From assembly GCF_000725545.1 (NCBI RefSeq), contig NZ_JNZP01000029.1:171667-235666 (forward strand): 64,000 nt of DNA, in the 5' to 3' direction. This DNA comes from Streptomyces exfoliatus (lineage in GTDB: Bacteria; Actinomycetota; Actinomycetes; Streptomycetales; Streptomycetaceae). Under the pieces are notes generated by a model. The model saw nothing but the letters and a program-made list of their open reading frames with translations, was not told the origin of the DNA and made no database searches. Both the position numbers and the translations under genes were made by a program. Below are positions 17,793-27,306 of the stretch, in pieces; positions within the stretch are counted from its first letter, which is position 1, and each line of letters begins with the position of its first letter.

Positions 17793-18751
17793 ATGAACAC
17801 CACGTCCAGCACGTCCACCGCCGCCCCTCCGAAGGCCGCCCCGCCACCCGTGCCGGCGGGCAGCGGTCCCTGGCAGCTCGCCCGCGCGGAGCTGCGCCGT
17901 CGTACGTCCGTGAAACTCTCGCTCGCCGTGGTCGCGTTCTTCGCGCTCATGACCGCGGCCGCCCCGCTGATCAGCGCGCTGGGCGGCTGGGGTCCCGAGG
18001 AGTTCGACAAGACCGCCGTCGACCCGTACCTGGGCGGCCTCCCGATCGGACCGCTCGGCGGCGTCTCGGCCGAGCACTGGCTCGGCGTCGAACCCGTCAC
18101 CGGGCGCGACCTGTTCGCCCGGGTCGTGCACGGCGCCCAGGTCTCCCTGCTCATCGCCTTCTCGGCGACGGCCATCGTCGTCGTCGCCGGGACCGCGGCC
18201 GGCATCGCCGCCGGCTACTTCGGCGGACGCGTCGACACCGTGCTGTCCCGCCTGATGGACCTCACCATGTCCTTCCCCTCCCTCATCTTCATGATCGCGA
18301 TGATGTCGGTGGCCCGGGACGTCAACCGGATCGTCCTGATGACCGCCGTCATCGGCCTCTTCGGCTGGCCCGGCATCGCCCGGGTGGTCCGCGGCCAGAC
18401 CCTCTCCCTGAAACACCGCGAGTACGTCGACGCCGCCCGCGTCGGCGGCTCCGGACCCTGGCGGATCCTCGCCCGTGACATCCTGCCGGGCGTCGCAGGG
18501 CCGGTCATCGCGTACACGACGCTGATCGTGCCGGGGATGATCGCCACCGAGGCGGCCCTCAGCTACCTGGGCGTCGGCGTGCGTCCGCCCACCCCCTCCT
18601 GGGGTCAGATGATCGCCGAGAGCGTCGCCTATTACGACACGGACCCCATGTACTTCGTCGTGCCGAGCCTCTGCCTCTTCCTCACCGTGCTCGCGTTCAC
18701 GCTGCTCGGCGACGCGCTGCGCGACATCCTCGACCCGAGAGGCAGCGGCAC

Positions 18752-18755
<4 letters not shown>
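17793..18755 (+). CDS. Peptide ABC transporter permease (DppC-like)
   Basis: A 320-aa integral membrane permease of the binding-protein-dependent family, with a Pro/Ala-rich cytoplasmic N-terminus (1-25) and about six membrane segments. The EAA-type loop EYVDAARVGGSGPWRI (about residues 210-225), which contacts the ATPase, is followed by LARDILPGVAGPVI. The length and N-terminal extension fit DppC/OppC. It lies 29 bp after the binding protein, and its stop overlaps the next GTG. Confidence 0.92.
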
Positions 18756-19737
<982 letters not shown>

Positions 19738-19738
<1 letters not shown>

Positions 19739-20742
19739 TGGCCGACGCCACCTCCCTGTTGTCGGTACGGGACCTCACGGTCACCTTCCCGACGAAGCGC
19801 GGCCCCGTCCGGGCCGTCGACACCCTCTCCTTCGACGTGTTTCCCGGCCGCACCCTCGGCATCGTCGGCGAGTCGGGTTCCGGCAAGTCCGTGACCTCGC
19901 TCGCCGTCATGGGCCTGCACACGGGCGCCGAGGTCTCCGGCTCCGTCACCCTCGACGGACGCGAGCTGGTCGGACTCCCCGGACGCGAGCTCAACGGGCT
20001 GCGCGGCCGGCGGATGGCCATGATCTTCCAGGACCCGCTGTCCAGCCTGCACCCGTACTACACGGTCGGGGAACAGATCGCCGAGCACCACCGGGTCCAC
20101 TTCGGCTCCCGCCGCGCGGCTGCCCGCGCACGGGCCGTGGAGGCGCTCGGCGAGGTCGGCATCCCCGAACCCCGCCGCCGGGCCGGCGAGTACCCGCACC
20201 AGTTCTCCGGCGGCATGCGGCAGCGCGTGATGATCGCGATGGCCCTGGCGTGCGAGCCGGACCTGCTGATCGCGGACGAGCCGACGACCGCGCTCGACGT
20301 CACCGTCCAGGCCCAGATCCTGGAGCTGATCACCCGGATCCAGCAGGATCGGGGACTCGCCGTCGTCATGATCACCCACGATCTGGGGGTGGTCGCCCGG
20401 GTGGCCCACGACGTCCTGGTGATGTACGGCGGCCGGGCCGCCGAACACGCCCCGGTCGACGCCCTCTTCGCGTCGCCCGCCCACCCCTACACCCGTGGCC
20501 TGCTCGACTCGCTTCCCCGGCTCGACGATGACGACGACGCCCCGCTGCGGGCGATCCCCGGCAGCCCGCCGTCCCTGCTCGAACCGGCGCCCGGCTGCGC
20601 GTTCGCGCCCCGCTGCCCCCGGGCCGCCGCCGGCTCCGAGGAGGAACGGGCGCGCTGCGCGGGCGAACGCCCGCTGCTCGGCGGCCCGGACGGACATCCG
20701 GCCGCCTGCCACTTCCCCGCGTACGAAGGCGTCGCCCCATGA
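19738..20742 (+). CDS. Peptide ABC transporter ATP-binding protein (DppD-like)
   Basis: A 334-aa ATPase. Walker A GESGSGKS at 44-51, signature FSGGMRQRV, Walker [13 protein letters not shown] and the switch histidine in MITHDLG are all intact. The C-terminal oligopeptide-transporter extension contains [12 protein letters not shown] with the conserved cysteines of the DppD/OppD [4Fe-4S]-type tail. It forms a heterodimer with the next gene product to drive peptide import. Confidence 0.94.
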
Positions 20743-21755
20743 CCACGACCACCACCGCGACCGCGACCGCGACCGGCGGCACGACAGCCGCGCCCCTGCT
20801 CAGCGTCCGCGACCTGACCATGACCTTCCCGGGGCGCCGGGCCCGTTCCGCGCCCGTCCGGGCCGTCGACGGCATCGGCTTCGACGTGGCGGCGGGCGAG
20901 ACCCTCGGCCTCGTCGGCGAGTCCGGCTGCGGCAAGTCGACCACCGGCCGGATGATCGTGCGGCTCCTGGAACCGACCGCCGGCTCCGTCTCGTACGACG
21001 GGCGGGACATCAGCCACCTCTCGCAGCGGGAGCTCAAGCCGCTCCGGCGCGACCTCCAGATGGTCTTCCAGGACCCGCACTCCTCCCTCAACCCCCGCCA
21101 GACCGTGGCCCGGATCATCTCCGACCCGCTGATGGTGCAGGGGAGTTCGGCGTCCGAGGCCCGCGGGCGGGCCGCGGAGCTGATGGATCTGGTCGGACTC
21201 ATCCCGGAGCACATCGACCGCTATCCGCACGAGTTCTCCGGCGGCCAGGCCCAGCGCATCGGCATCGCCCGCGCCCTGGCCACCGGCCCCCGGCTCGTCG
21301 TCGCCGACGAACCCGTCTCCGCCCTGGACGTCTCCGTCCAGGCGCAGATCGTCAACCTGATGGAACGGCTCCAGCGCGAACTGGGGCTCGCCTACCTCTT
21401 CATCGCCCACGACCTGTCGGTCGTCAAGCGGGTCTGCGACCGGGTCGCCGTGATGTACCTCGGCCGGATCGTGGAGATCGGCGTGAAGGAACGGGTGTAC
21501 GCGGCCCCCGCGCATCCCTACACGCGGGCGCTGCTCTCCGCCGTACCCCTGCCCGACCCCGCCGCCGAACGGTCCCGGGAGCGGATCACCCTGCTCGGCG
21601 ACCCGCCGAGCCCGGCCGCTCCCCCGCCGGGCTGCACGTTCCACCCGCGCTGCCCCAAGGCGCAGGAGATCTGTCGGACGGAGGCGCCGCTGCTGCGGAT
21701 CGCCGCCCCCGGCGAGGCCCGCCAGGTCGCCTGCCACTTCCCCGAGGGCTCCTGA
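20739..21755 (+). CDS. Peptide ABC transporter ATP-binding protein (DppF-like)
   Basis: A 338-aa ATPase. Walker A GESGCGKST at 60-68, signature FSGGQAQRI, Walker B LVVADEPVSALD and the switch histidine in IAHDLSVV are present. The C-terminal extension GCTFHPRCPKAQEIC has conserved cysteines. The N-terminus is a low-complexity Thr/Ala run. The ATG overlaps the previous stop. This is the last gene of the plus-strand importer operon; a strong bidirectional terminator follows at once. Confidence 0.94.
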   Translation: MTTTTTATATATGGTTAAPLLSVRDLTMTFPGRRARSAPVRAVDGIGFDVAAGETLGLVGESGCGKSTTGRMIVRLLEPTAGSVSYDGRDISHLSQRELKPLRRDLQMVFQDPHSSLNPRQTVARIISDPLMVQGSSASEARGRAAELMDLVGLIPEHIDRYPHEFSGGQAQRIGIARALATGPRLVVADEPVSALDVSVQAQIVNLMERLQRELGLAYLFIAHDLSVVKRVCDRVAVMYLGRIVEIGVKERVYAAPAHPYTRALLSAVPLPDPAAERSRERITLLGDPPSPAAPPPGCTFHPRCPKAQEICRTEAPLLRIAAPGEARQVACHFPEGS

Positions 21756-21761
21756 GCGCGT

Positions 21762-21803
21762 GAACGCCCCGGCCCCCGCGCGTGCGCGGGGGCCGGGGCG
21801 TTC
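21762..21803. terminator. Bidirectional terminator between convergent operons
   Basis: A 42-base perfect palindrome with arms 21762-21781 and 21784-21803 (20 bp each, outer ends GAACGCC/GGCGTTC) sits between the importer operon and the convergent cyclodeaminase-family gene. Confidence 0.85.
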
Positions 21804-21811
21804 GGCTTCGC

Positions 21812-22759
21812 TCAGGCGGTGCGGGCCGCCCGGTGGAGGGCGACGGCGACGGCCAGGTCCTCCCAGGCCATGCCCACGCTCTTGAAGAGCCGCGGGCGCC
21901 CGGACGACGGGACGCGCGGTCCGTTCACGAGCTCGGCGAGGTTGCCCGCGATGTGGTTCTCCTCGATCGCCCCCTCGGCCGTGGGGACGAGCAGGTCGCC
22001 GGCCTCGCGCAGCGCGGCGGAGCGGGCCTCGACGTACACCTCGGACCGGGCGACGAGCGCCGTGTCGGTCTCGCGGGCGGTCGGCTCGTGCGAGCCGACC
22101 GCGACGACGGTGGCGCCGGCGGCCACCAGGGCTCCGTCGAAGAGCGGTTCGCGGGCCGTGGTGCAGCAGACGACGAGGTCGGCGCGGCCCACGTCGTCGG
22201 GTGTGCCGGGACGGGCGAGGGCGCCGAGCTTCCGCGCGTATCCGGCGAGGGCACGGGCGCCGACGGGGTTGCGGCCGACGACGATCACCTCGGCGAGTTC
22301 ACGGACGGCGAGGACGGCCTCCAGGTGGCCGTACGCCTGGGGTCCGGTGCCGAAGAGGACCAGGCGCAACGGCCTGTCGTCCGGGGTCAGATGGCGCACG
22401 GCGAGCGCGGAGACGGCCGGTGTGCGCAGCTCGGTGAGGGCGGCGCCGTCGAGGAGGGCGACCGGCCGCAGGGTCTCGCCGTCGAGGAGCAGATAGGAGC
22501 CGGTGATGCGGGGCAGGCCCGCGGCGGGGTTGCCGGGGGCGACTCCGGCGATCTTCACGCCGGCGTGGTTGCCGAAAGCGGCGGGCATGAGGAGGAGTTC
22601 GCCCGCCGGGACGGGGACGGCGGAGCGGGCCGGGGCGGTCTCGGGGTCGAGTCCGGCGCGCAGGACGTCGGCCAGGACGTCGGTGACCGCCGCCGGGCCG
22701 AGGAGGCGCGCCATGGTCGTCGCGTCGATCTGGAACAGGTGGTTCACAGGAGGGTTCAC
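21812..22759 (-). CDS. Ornithine cyclodeaminase family protein, probable 1-pyrroline-2-carboxylate reductase
   Basis: A 315-aa NAD(P)-binding protein of the ornithine cyclodeaminase/mu-crystallin family (Rossmann motif LFGTGPQAYGHLEAVLAV in the middle). Family members encoded beside a trans-3-hydroxyproline dehydratase reduce 1-pyrroline-2-carboxylate to L-proline. Here the gene overlaps a proline-racemase-family gene, which favours that role over ornithine deamination. The GTG at 22759 overlaps the preceding TGA; a second in-frame GTG 12 bases later follows a 12-bp tandem repeat (CCTCCTGTGAAC twice), so the start is ambiguous by four residues. Confidence 0.85.
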   Translation of the reverse strand: MNPPVNHLFQIDATTMARLLGPAAVTDVLADVLRAGLDPETAPARSAVPVPAGELLLMPAAFGNHAGVKIAGVAPGNPAAGLPRITGSYLLLDGETLRPVALLDGAALTELRTPAVSALAVRHLTPDDRPLRLVLFGTGPQAYGHLEAVLAVRELAEVIVVGRNPVGARALAGYARKLGALARPGTPDDVGRADLVVCCTTAREPLFDGALVAAGATVVAVGSHEPTARETDTALVARSEVYVEARSAALREAGDLLVPTAEGAIEENHIAGNLAELVNGPRVPSSGRPRLFKSVGMAWEDLAVAVALHRAARTA

Positions 22760-23715
22760 AGGAGGAACCCCGTCCCCAGGTCGTCGTGCGGGTCGAGGAG
22801 GAAGGTGTGGGTGCCGGTGCGGTACGTGGAGCCGGTGACCTCGGTGATCCCGCCCGGCAGCAGCCGGCCGGTGAACACCGTGCCGGCCACGGACTCGTGG
22901 GTCAGGGTGTCGCCGGGGGCGAGGCGCCCGTCCGCGGCGAGCAGGGCGAGCCGGGCGGAGGTGCCGGATCCGCAGGGCGAGCGGTCGATCTGTCCGTCGG
23001 CGAAGACGGTGATGTTGCGTTGGCGAGGCCCTGACGGGGTGTCGGGCAGGTCCGTGTACAGGATGACCCCGTAGACGTCGTACGCCGGGAGGGCGGCGCG
23101 GATCTCCCGTCCCGCCCGGACGAGCGCGGGCAGTGAGGCCCTGGTCGTGTCGACGCCGAGGTCATGGGCGGCGACGGAGGCGTAGCAGGCGCCGGAATCG
23201 GCGAGGTCGACGTCGACGGCTCCGAAGGAGGTCGTGACGGGCACCTTGCGTGCGGTGACACGGGTCGGGACGTTGCGGAAGGTGACGCCGGTGGTGCGGC
23301 CGGCGGCGCGGTGCACGAGGGCGGTGACGCGACCCGAGGGGACGTCGATCCGGACGGTGGCGTCGCCGTCGTCGGGGGCCGGGACGCGGCCGGTGTCGAC
23401 GGCCCAGGCGCCGAGCGCCATGGTGCCGTGGCCGCAGGCCGTGGAGTAGCCGTCCTTGTGCCAGAACAGCACGCCGAAGTGGGCGCCGTCGTCGTCGGCG
23501 GGGACGACGAACCCGCCGTACATGCCGGAGTGGCCGCGGGGTTCCCGGACGAGGAGGCGTCGCAGCTCGTCGAGGGGTTCGAGGCGGGGTGCGAGGGCCC
23601 GGCGCTCGGCGACGGTGTCACCGGGGATCGGGGGGAGGTCCTCGTCGACGATCCTGAACGGTTCGCCTGCGGTGTGGTAGTCGGTGGTGCGGACCGGGTG
23701 CGGGACGGTGCTCAC
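22756..23715 (-). CDS. Second proline-racemase-superfamily enzyme (trans-3-hydroxyproline dehydratase or epimerase)
   Basis: A 319-aa member of the proline racemase superfamily. The N-terminus TTDYHTAGEPFRIV resembles trans-3-hydroxy-L-proline dehydratases. Both acid/base positions are cysteine: Cys94 in STACGHGT and Cys248 in DRSPCGSGTSA. Known dehydratases typically have Cys then Thr, whereas Cys/Cys usually marks epimerases. The partner reductase gene argues for the trans-3-hydroxyproline route; the active site argues for epimerisation or a dual function. The GTG start has GGAGAAAG upstream. It follows the collagenase gene on the same strand after a hairpin, so it may be expressed by read-through. 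Confidence 0.87.
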   Translation of the reverse strand: MSTVPHPVRTTDYHTAGEPFRIVDEDLPPIPGDTVAERRALAPRLEPLDELRRLLVREPRGHSGMYGGFVVPADDDGAHFGVLFWHKDGYSTACGHGTMALGAWAVDTGRVPAPDDGDATVRIDVPSGRVTALVHRAAGRTTGVTFRNVPTRVTARKVPVTTSFGAVDVDLADSGACYASVAAHDLGVDTTRASLPALVRAGREIRAALPAYDVYGVILYTDLPDTPSGPRQRNITVFADGQIDRSPCGSGTSARLALLAADGRLAPGDTLTHESVAGTVFTGRLLPGGITEVTGSTYRTGTHTFLLDPHDDLGTGFLL

Positions 23716-23750
23716 GAAGTACTTTCTCCAGGAGGGGGAGGGACGGCGCC

Positions 23751-23785
23751 GGGCCGGCCCCTCCCCCCACGGGTGGGACCGGCCC
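23751..23785 (-). terminator. Hairpin between collagenase and the downstream hydroxyproline genes
   Basis: Arms 23751-23761 and 23775-23785 (11 bp with one G-U-type pair, GGGCCGG core) enclose a 13-base loop. It could terminate or attenuate collagenase transcripts, letting a fraction continue into the racemase-family and reductase genes. Confidence 0.6.
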
Positions 23786-23799
23786 GGCGAGCGGGGCTG

Positions 23800-26196
23800 T
23801 CAGCTGCGCAGGGGGCCCTCACAGCTGAAGCTCGACGTGCCCGCGACCTTCGTGGACCAGATCTCGACCGGCCCGAAGGAGCAGTTCATGTCGGCGAGGT
23901 TGTTCGAGGCGGCGCCCGCGCGGTCGAGGATGAAGTAGTCGACGGTCTCGGACATGTCCTTGAAGTTCTGGTCCTCGCTGGCCCAGTTGGACAGGTTGGC
24001 GGTGATCCGGCCGGTGCAGGTGAACCGGCGCTTGCCCGGGTCGCCGTTCTCCACGCAGTCGGGGGTGTTGTAGGTGGCGGCGGCGAACGTGGACTTGACG
24101 TTCGCGAGCGCGGAGTCGCGCAGCTGCTCGTTGGGCGTGTACGTGGTGTTGGGGACGAAGAGTTCGTCGACCTTGGCGATCTGCGCGTCGAGGAAGCGGT
24201 CGTAGTCGCGCTGGAGGCCGGCGTCGGCGCCGAGCCGCGTGCGCCAGGCGTCGTACGCACGGACGTCGTCGGCCCGCAGGTGCCGGTACATCTCGCGGAG
24301 CAGCGAGGGCTTCTCGGTCCAGAGGTACTCGAAGAAGGTGCCCGCGTAGCTGTAGAAGCGGAAGCCGTCGCCGTCGTAGGTGGCGTTGAGGATCTGGCGG
24401 ACGCTCATCCGGGGCCCGCCGGCCGAGGTGTCGTTGATGATGCTGCGGACGAGGGACTTGCGGACGGCGATGCCGTTGTCGCGGGTGGCTCCGTCGAAGA
24501 ACTCGGCCGTGCCCTCGTCCATGAAGGTGGTGCGGTCGTTCTGGTACCAGGGGCCCTCGCCGAAGAATCCGTGGACGGCGTAGCGGCCGTTGAGGTAGTG
24601 GGTGTACTCGTGGCGGAACAGCTCTTCGAGGGTGAGCGAGGAGTCCTGAGGGACGCGCCGCTGGTACGTGTAGAAGGTGGCGCCGCGTTCGATGTAGATG
24701 CCGCCGTTGTTCGTGTCCATCCCGGTGAGGATGGGGTGGTAGTTCTCGTAGTCCGCGCGGGAGCCGTAGAGGACGATGTTCAGGCTGGTGTTGGGGTCGC
24801 CGGTGAGCGCCTGCTCCGTGCCGAGCACGCGGTGGTACTGCGCCTTGACCAGCTTGCTGGCGTAGTAGAGCTGGTCGACGGTGGCCCGGTCGAGGCCGGT
24901 GCGGACCTTGATGGCGCCGTTGTCGTAGGTGTACGTGTACGGGAAGATCTGCTTCTCGATGTCCTCCTTGCACACCCCGTACGGCCGGCAGGCGTCGTAG
25001 TAGTTGAGCCACGAGACGATCTTGGCCCACTGCTGGCTGCCCTGGCCGAAGGTGTTCACGACCGTGCCCAGGAGGCCGCCGAGGTCGGCGACGATGCCCG
25101 TCCTGAGGCTCGCGATCTCACCGAAGCGGCCGTACTCGCCGAGCGCGTCGCGGGCGACCCAGGCGTTGACGGTGCCCTTCAGGTGTCCGTAGGTCGCGAA
25201 GGCCTTGAAGACGGCGCGGTACGACGGGTCGGCGGCGACGGCCGTGTGGAAGGCGGTGTCCTGGTTGCCCGGGTAGACGCCGAGGTAGTTGACGGAGAGC
25301 CCGGCGAGCGCGGCGCCCGCCCAGGCGGGGTCCAGGTGGGTGGCGGGGTGGGACGGGTCCATGGTGGCCAGGACCCGCTTGATCAGGCCGAGTTGGTGGT
25401 GGCGCAGGCCGGGGCCGCTGGCGGCGTAGAGGGCCTCGCGCAGGGTGTTCGCGTTGGTCTTGGTGACGTCGAAGGTGCGCGCGGCGTTGCCGAAGGCGGT
25501 GACGGCCTGGGTGATCGCGTTCACGGTGGGCGCGTCGGTGACGTCGATCTCGCCGCGTGAGAAGTCGTGGTACACGACGGCGTGCAGGTACGTGAACATC
25601 TCCTCCAGGTGGGAGGAGTTACGGCCGTCGTGCGCGGCGGCCAGGCTCGATATGCGCCGGGCGACGGCCTGGACGTGGGCGTCGGACATCACGGGGGTGA
25701 GCCGGGCGTCCCAGGTCCAGATGAGTCCGCTCAGACAGCCCTGCGCGGTGACGGCCGGGTCGGCGAGGAAGTCAGCGAACTGCTCCGGGGAGAGGCCGGT
25801 GATCCCGTCGAGCGTGCAGGGCACGCCTGCCGCGGTGGTGGCGGCGACCGTGGCGGACGAGCGTGCGGCGGCGGTGGCGTCGGCCTTGGCGGCGGACTCT
25901 GCGGTGGTGGCCTTGGCCTTGCCGGGTACGCGGCCGGCGGCGAGGCCGCCGGGGGCGGGCGCGGGTCCGAAGGTCTTGCCGGGAGCGGTGGCGAGGTGCT
26001 CGACCTCGTCGAAGGGGTTGGTCGCGGGCTCGGCCCGCGGGCCCGCCGCGCCGGCCGCCGGGGCGGAAGGAGCCGCCGGGGCGCGCTGGTCGTCCGCGTC
26101 CGCGGCCGAGACGGCGGACTGGCCGGCGGAGGCCAGGAGGGTGACGGCTATGGCGGAGGCGAGCAGGGACGAGCGCACACGTCTGTGGAGAGACAA
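23800..26196 (-). CDS. Secreted M9 family microbial collagenase
   Basis: A 798-aa extracellular metalloprotease of the bacterial collagenase family. Signal peptide about 1-31 (MSLHRRVRSSLLASAIAVTL..., cut near AVSA). An M9 N-terminal activator region starts near CTLDGITGLSPEQFADF. The catalytic zinc site is H529-E-Y-T-H533 with the third ligand Glu561 in DEGTAEFF, 28 residues further, the spacing of clostridial ColG. A short C-terminal domain with paired cysteines follows. Start: the frame is open to 26262, but TTG 26196 is preferred because AGGAG lies five bases before it and it opens a clean signal peptide (CTG 26199 is possible). The promoter is the 33-bp block shared with the peptide importer. 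Confidence 0.93.
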   Translation of the reverse strand: MSLHRRVRSSLLASAIAVTLLASAGQSAVSAADADDQRAPAAPSAPAAGAAGPRAEPATNPFDEVEHLATAPGKTFGPAPAPGGLAAGRVPGKAKATTAESAAKADATAAARSSATVAATTAAGVPCTLDGITGLSPEQFADFLADPAVTAQGCLSGLIWTWDARLTPVMSDAHVQAVARRISSLAAAHDGRNSSHLEEMFTYLHAVVYHDFSRGEIDVTDAPTVNAITQAVTAFGNAARTFDVTKTNANTLREALYAASGPGLRHHQLGLIKRVLATMDPSHPATHLDPAWAGAALAGLSVNYLGVYPGNQDTAFHTAVAADPSYRAVFKAFATYGHLKGTVNAWVARDALGEYGRFGEIASLRTGIVADLGGLLGTVVNTFGQGSQQWAKIVSWLNYYDACRPYGVCKEDIEKQIFPYTYTYDNGAIKVRTGLDRATVDQLYYASKLVKAQYHRVLGTEQALTGDPNTSLNIVLYGSRADYENYHPILTGMDTNNGGIYIERGATFYTYQRRVPQDSSLTLEELFRHEYTHYLNGRYAVHGFFGEGPWYQNDRTTFMDEGTAEFFDGATRDNGIAVRKSLVRSIINDTSAGGPRMSVRQILNATYDGDGFRFYSYAGTFFEYLWTEKPSLLREMYRHLRADDVRAYDAWRTRLGADAGLQRDYDRFLDAQIAKVDELFVPNTTYTPNEQLRDSALANVKSTFAAATYNTPDCVENGDPGKRRFTCTGRITANLSNWASEDQNFKDMSETVDYFILDRAGAASNNLADMNCSFGPVEIWSTKVAGTSSFSCEGPLRS

Positions 26197-26295
26197 CAGA
26201 ACTCCTGCTGATGAGGGGGGTGGCTGGGTGGGGATCGGAACGGCAACTGCCGTGGTTCGCACGGCGTATGACCGCGGTTCATCTCACCGTGTGCG

Positions 26296-26328
26296 CTGTA
26301 ACATAGTAATGTGAAATTGCACTGACAA
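26296..26328 (-). promoter_or_regulatory. Promoter/operator block of the collagenase gene (copy 2 of 33-bp inverted repeat)
   Basis: Read on the minus strand: -35 TTGTCA (26328-26323), a 17-bp spacer containing the AATTTCAC half-site, and -10 TATGTT (26305-26300). It is identical over 33 bp to 15936-15968. The predicted start near 26293 gives a leader of roughly 95 bases before the TTG start. Confidence 0.8.
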
Positions 26329-26356
26329 CCCCTTTGGCGCCCCCACTTTGCGGCGA

Positions 26357-26391
26357 GGGGCCGCTCCCCCGTCACCGGGAGGAGCGGCCCC
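26357..26391 (-). terminator. Terminator of the NPP1 gene
   Basis: Perfect 11-bp arms GGGGCCGCTCC (26357-26367) and GGAGCGGCCCC (26381-26391) with a 13-base loop lie immediately after the NPP1 stop. They shield the collagenase promoter from read-through. Confidence 0.7.
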
Positions 26392-26396
26392 GCAGG

Positions 26397-27164
26397 TCAG
26401 GCGTAGGGATCGAAGGGGATGCCGGCGGGCTTGGCCTTGGCCAGATGGGCGGCGAAGTTGCCGTCCTTGAGGCCGAAGACCGCGCTGCCGAAGTCGGCCT
26501 GGCTGAGCCTGTCGCGCAGACCCGCCGGATAGCCGTTCCAGCCGACGAGGCTCGGGAACTGCCAGGTGTGCTGGTGATTCTCCGGCGGCTCGTCGTTGGT
26601 GTTCGCCGGGCGGAAGCAGTGGGTGCCGATGCCGTCCTTGTGGTAGACGATCTTGGGGTGGGTGCCGTCCCAGCGGATCCGGTCACGGCCGTGGATGTCG
26701 AAGTCGCCGTGGGCGGACGTGGAGACGTACTGCGCCTGGTTGTTCTGCACCCACACCACGACGTGCTCCCAGTCGTGACGGTGTCCGCCGATGCTGGTTC
26801 CGGCCAGCGCCTGGTCCTTCTCGAAGTACAGGCCGTAGAGGATGGCGCACCAGCCGTTGTTGCACTTCGCGCGGGAGTATCCGTTGGTCTGGGTGAGGTC
26901 CCAGGAGTCGCGGCACTGGCCGTTGAGAGCCCCGGACGGGTTGAGGCCGCCGTTGATCGTGCCGTCGGACCCGATCGCGGGCGTGGGATAGCAGCCGTCC
27001 GTGTCGTAGTCGTAGGCCGGCTGGAAGGTTTGCTCCAGGCCGTCGGCGTTGGCGGGCAGGGCGGGCGGCGGTGCGGCGAAGGCGCTGGTCGGCAGGGCGA
27101 TGATCAATGCGAGGGCGCCGGCGAGGGCGAGTGCGCCCCGGGTGGCGTACGCCTGTGTCTTCAC
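26397..27164 (-). CDS. NPP1 / NLP (necrosis- and ethylene-inducing-like) secreted protein
   Basis: A 255-aa exported protein of the NPP1 family, whose members in oomycetes, fungi and bacteria damage eudicot plant membranes by binding sphingolipids. The signal peptide ends near SAFAAPP (about residue 31). The diagnostic heptapeptide GHRHDWE is intact, followed by HVVVWVQNN. Two cysteine pairs (CYPTP..GQC, KCNNGWC) fit the family disulfides. GTG 27164 is chosen over 27188 because AGGGG lies just upstream and the signal peptide then begins VKTQAYATRG. It stands alone between a terminator and the divergent glycosyltransferase. Toxicity is inferred from the intact heptapeptide. Confidence 0.92.
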   Translation of the reverse strand: MKTQAYATRGALALAGALALIIALPTSAFAAPPPALPANADGLEQTFQPAYDYDTDGCYPTPAIGSDGTINGGLNPSGALNGQCRDSWDLTQTNGYSRAKCNNGWCAILYGLYFEKDQALAGTSIGGHRHDWEHVVVWVQNNQAQYVSTSAHGDFDIHGRDRIRWDGTHPKIVYHKDGIGTHCFRPANTNDEPPENHQHTWQFPSLVGWNGYPAGLRDRLSQADFGSAVFGLKDGNFAAHLAKAKPAGIPFDPYA

Positions 27165-27212
27165 TGTGTCCCCTGGGTCGGACTGCATGGACGCGACAGG
27201 CGCCAGTTTGAC

Positions 27213-27225
27213 ATGAACAGTTCAT
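27213..27225. promoter_or_regulatory. Palindrome in the NPP1 promoter region
   Basis: The perfect 13-bp palindrome ATGAAC-A-GTTCAT lies about 50 bases before the NPP1 GTG, a plausible operator position. No protein can be assigned to it. Confidence 0.3.
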
Positions 27226-27261
27226 CGCCAGGAGGCACCCCGATGAACCGGACGCGTCACC

Positions 27262-27299
27262 CGAGACAAGTAGACGATACGTCTCGTCTCGTTTACAGT
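27262..27299 (+). promoter_or_regulatory. TetR-like operator and leaderless promoter of the glycosyltransferase
   Basis: Nested dyads occur just before the ATG: AGACG-ATA-CGTCT (27272-27284), GTAGACG/CGTTTAC (27270-27276, 27290-27296) and CGAGAC/GTCTCG (27262-27267, 27281-27286). A -10 TACAGT (27294-27299) sits seven bases before the ATG and no Shine-Dalgarno is present. The arrangement fits a TetR-family repressor site covering a leaderless promoter. Confidence 0.5.
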
Positions 27300-27306
27300 G
27301 GTCGTC

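Noticed and set aside
15970..17847. Minus-strand 625-codon frame opposite the peptide-binding lipoprotein
   Set aside because: The plus strand carries a lipobox and full SBP family 5 similarity; the minus frame has no recognisable domain.
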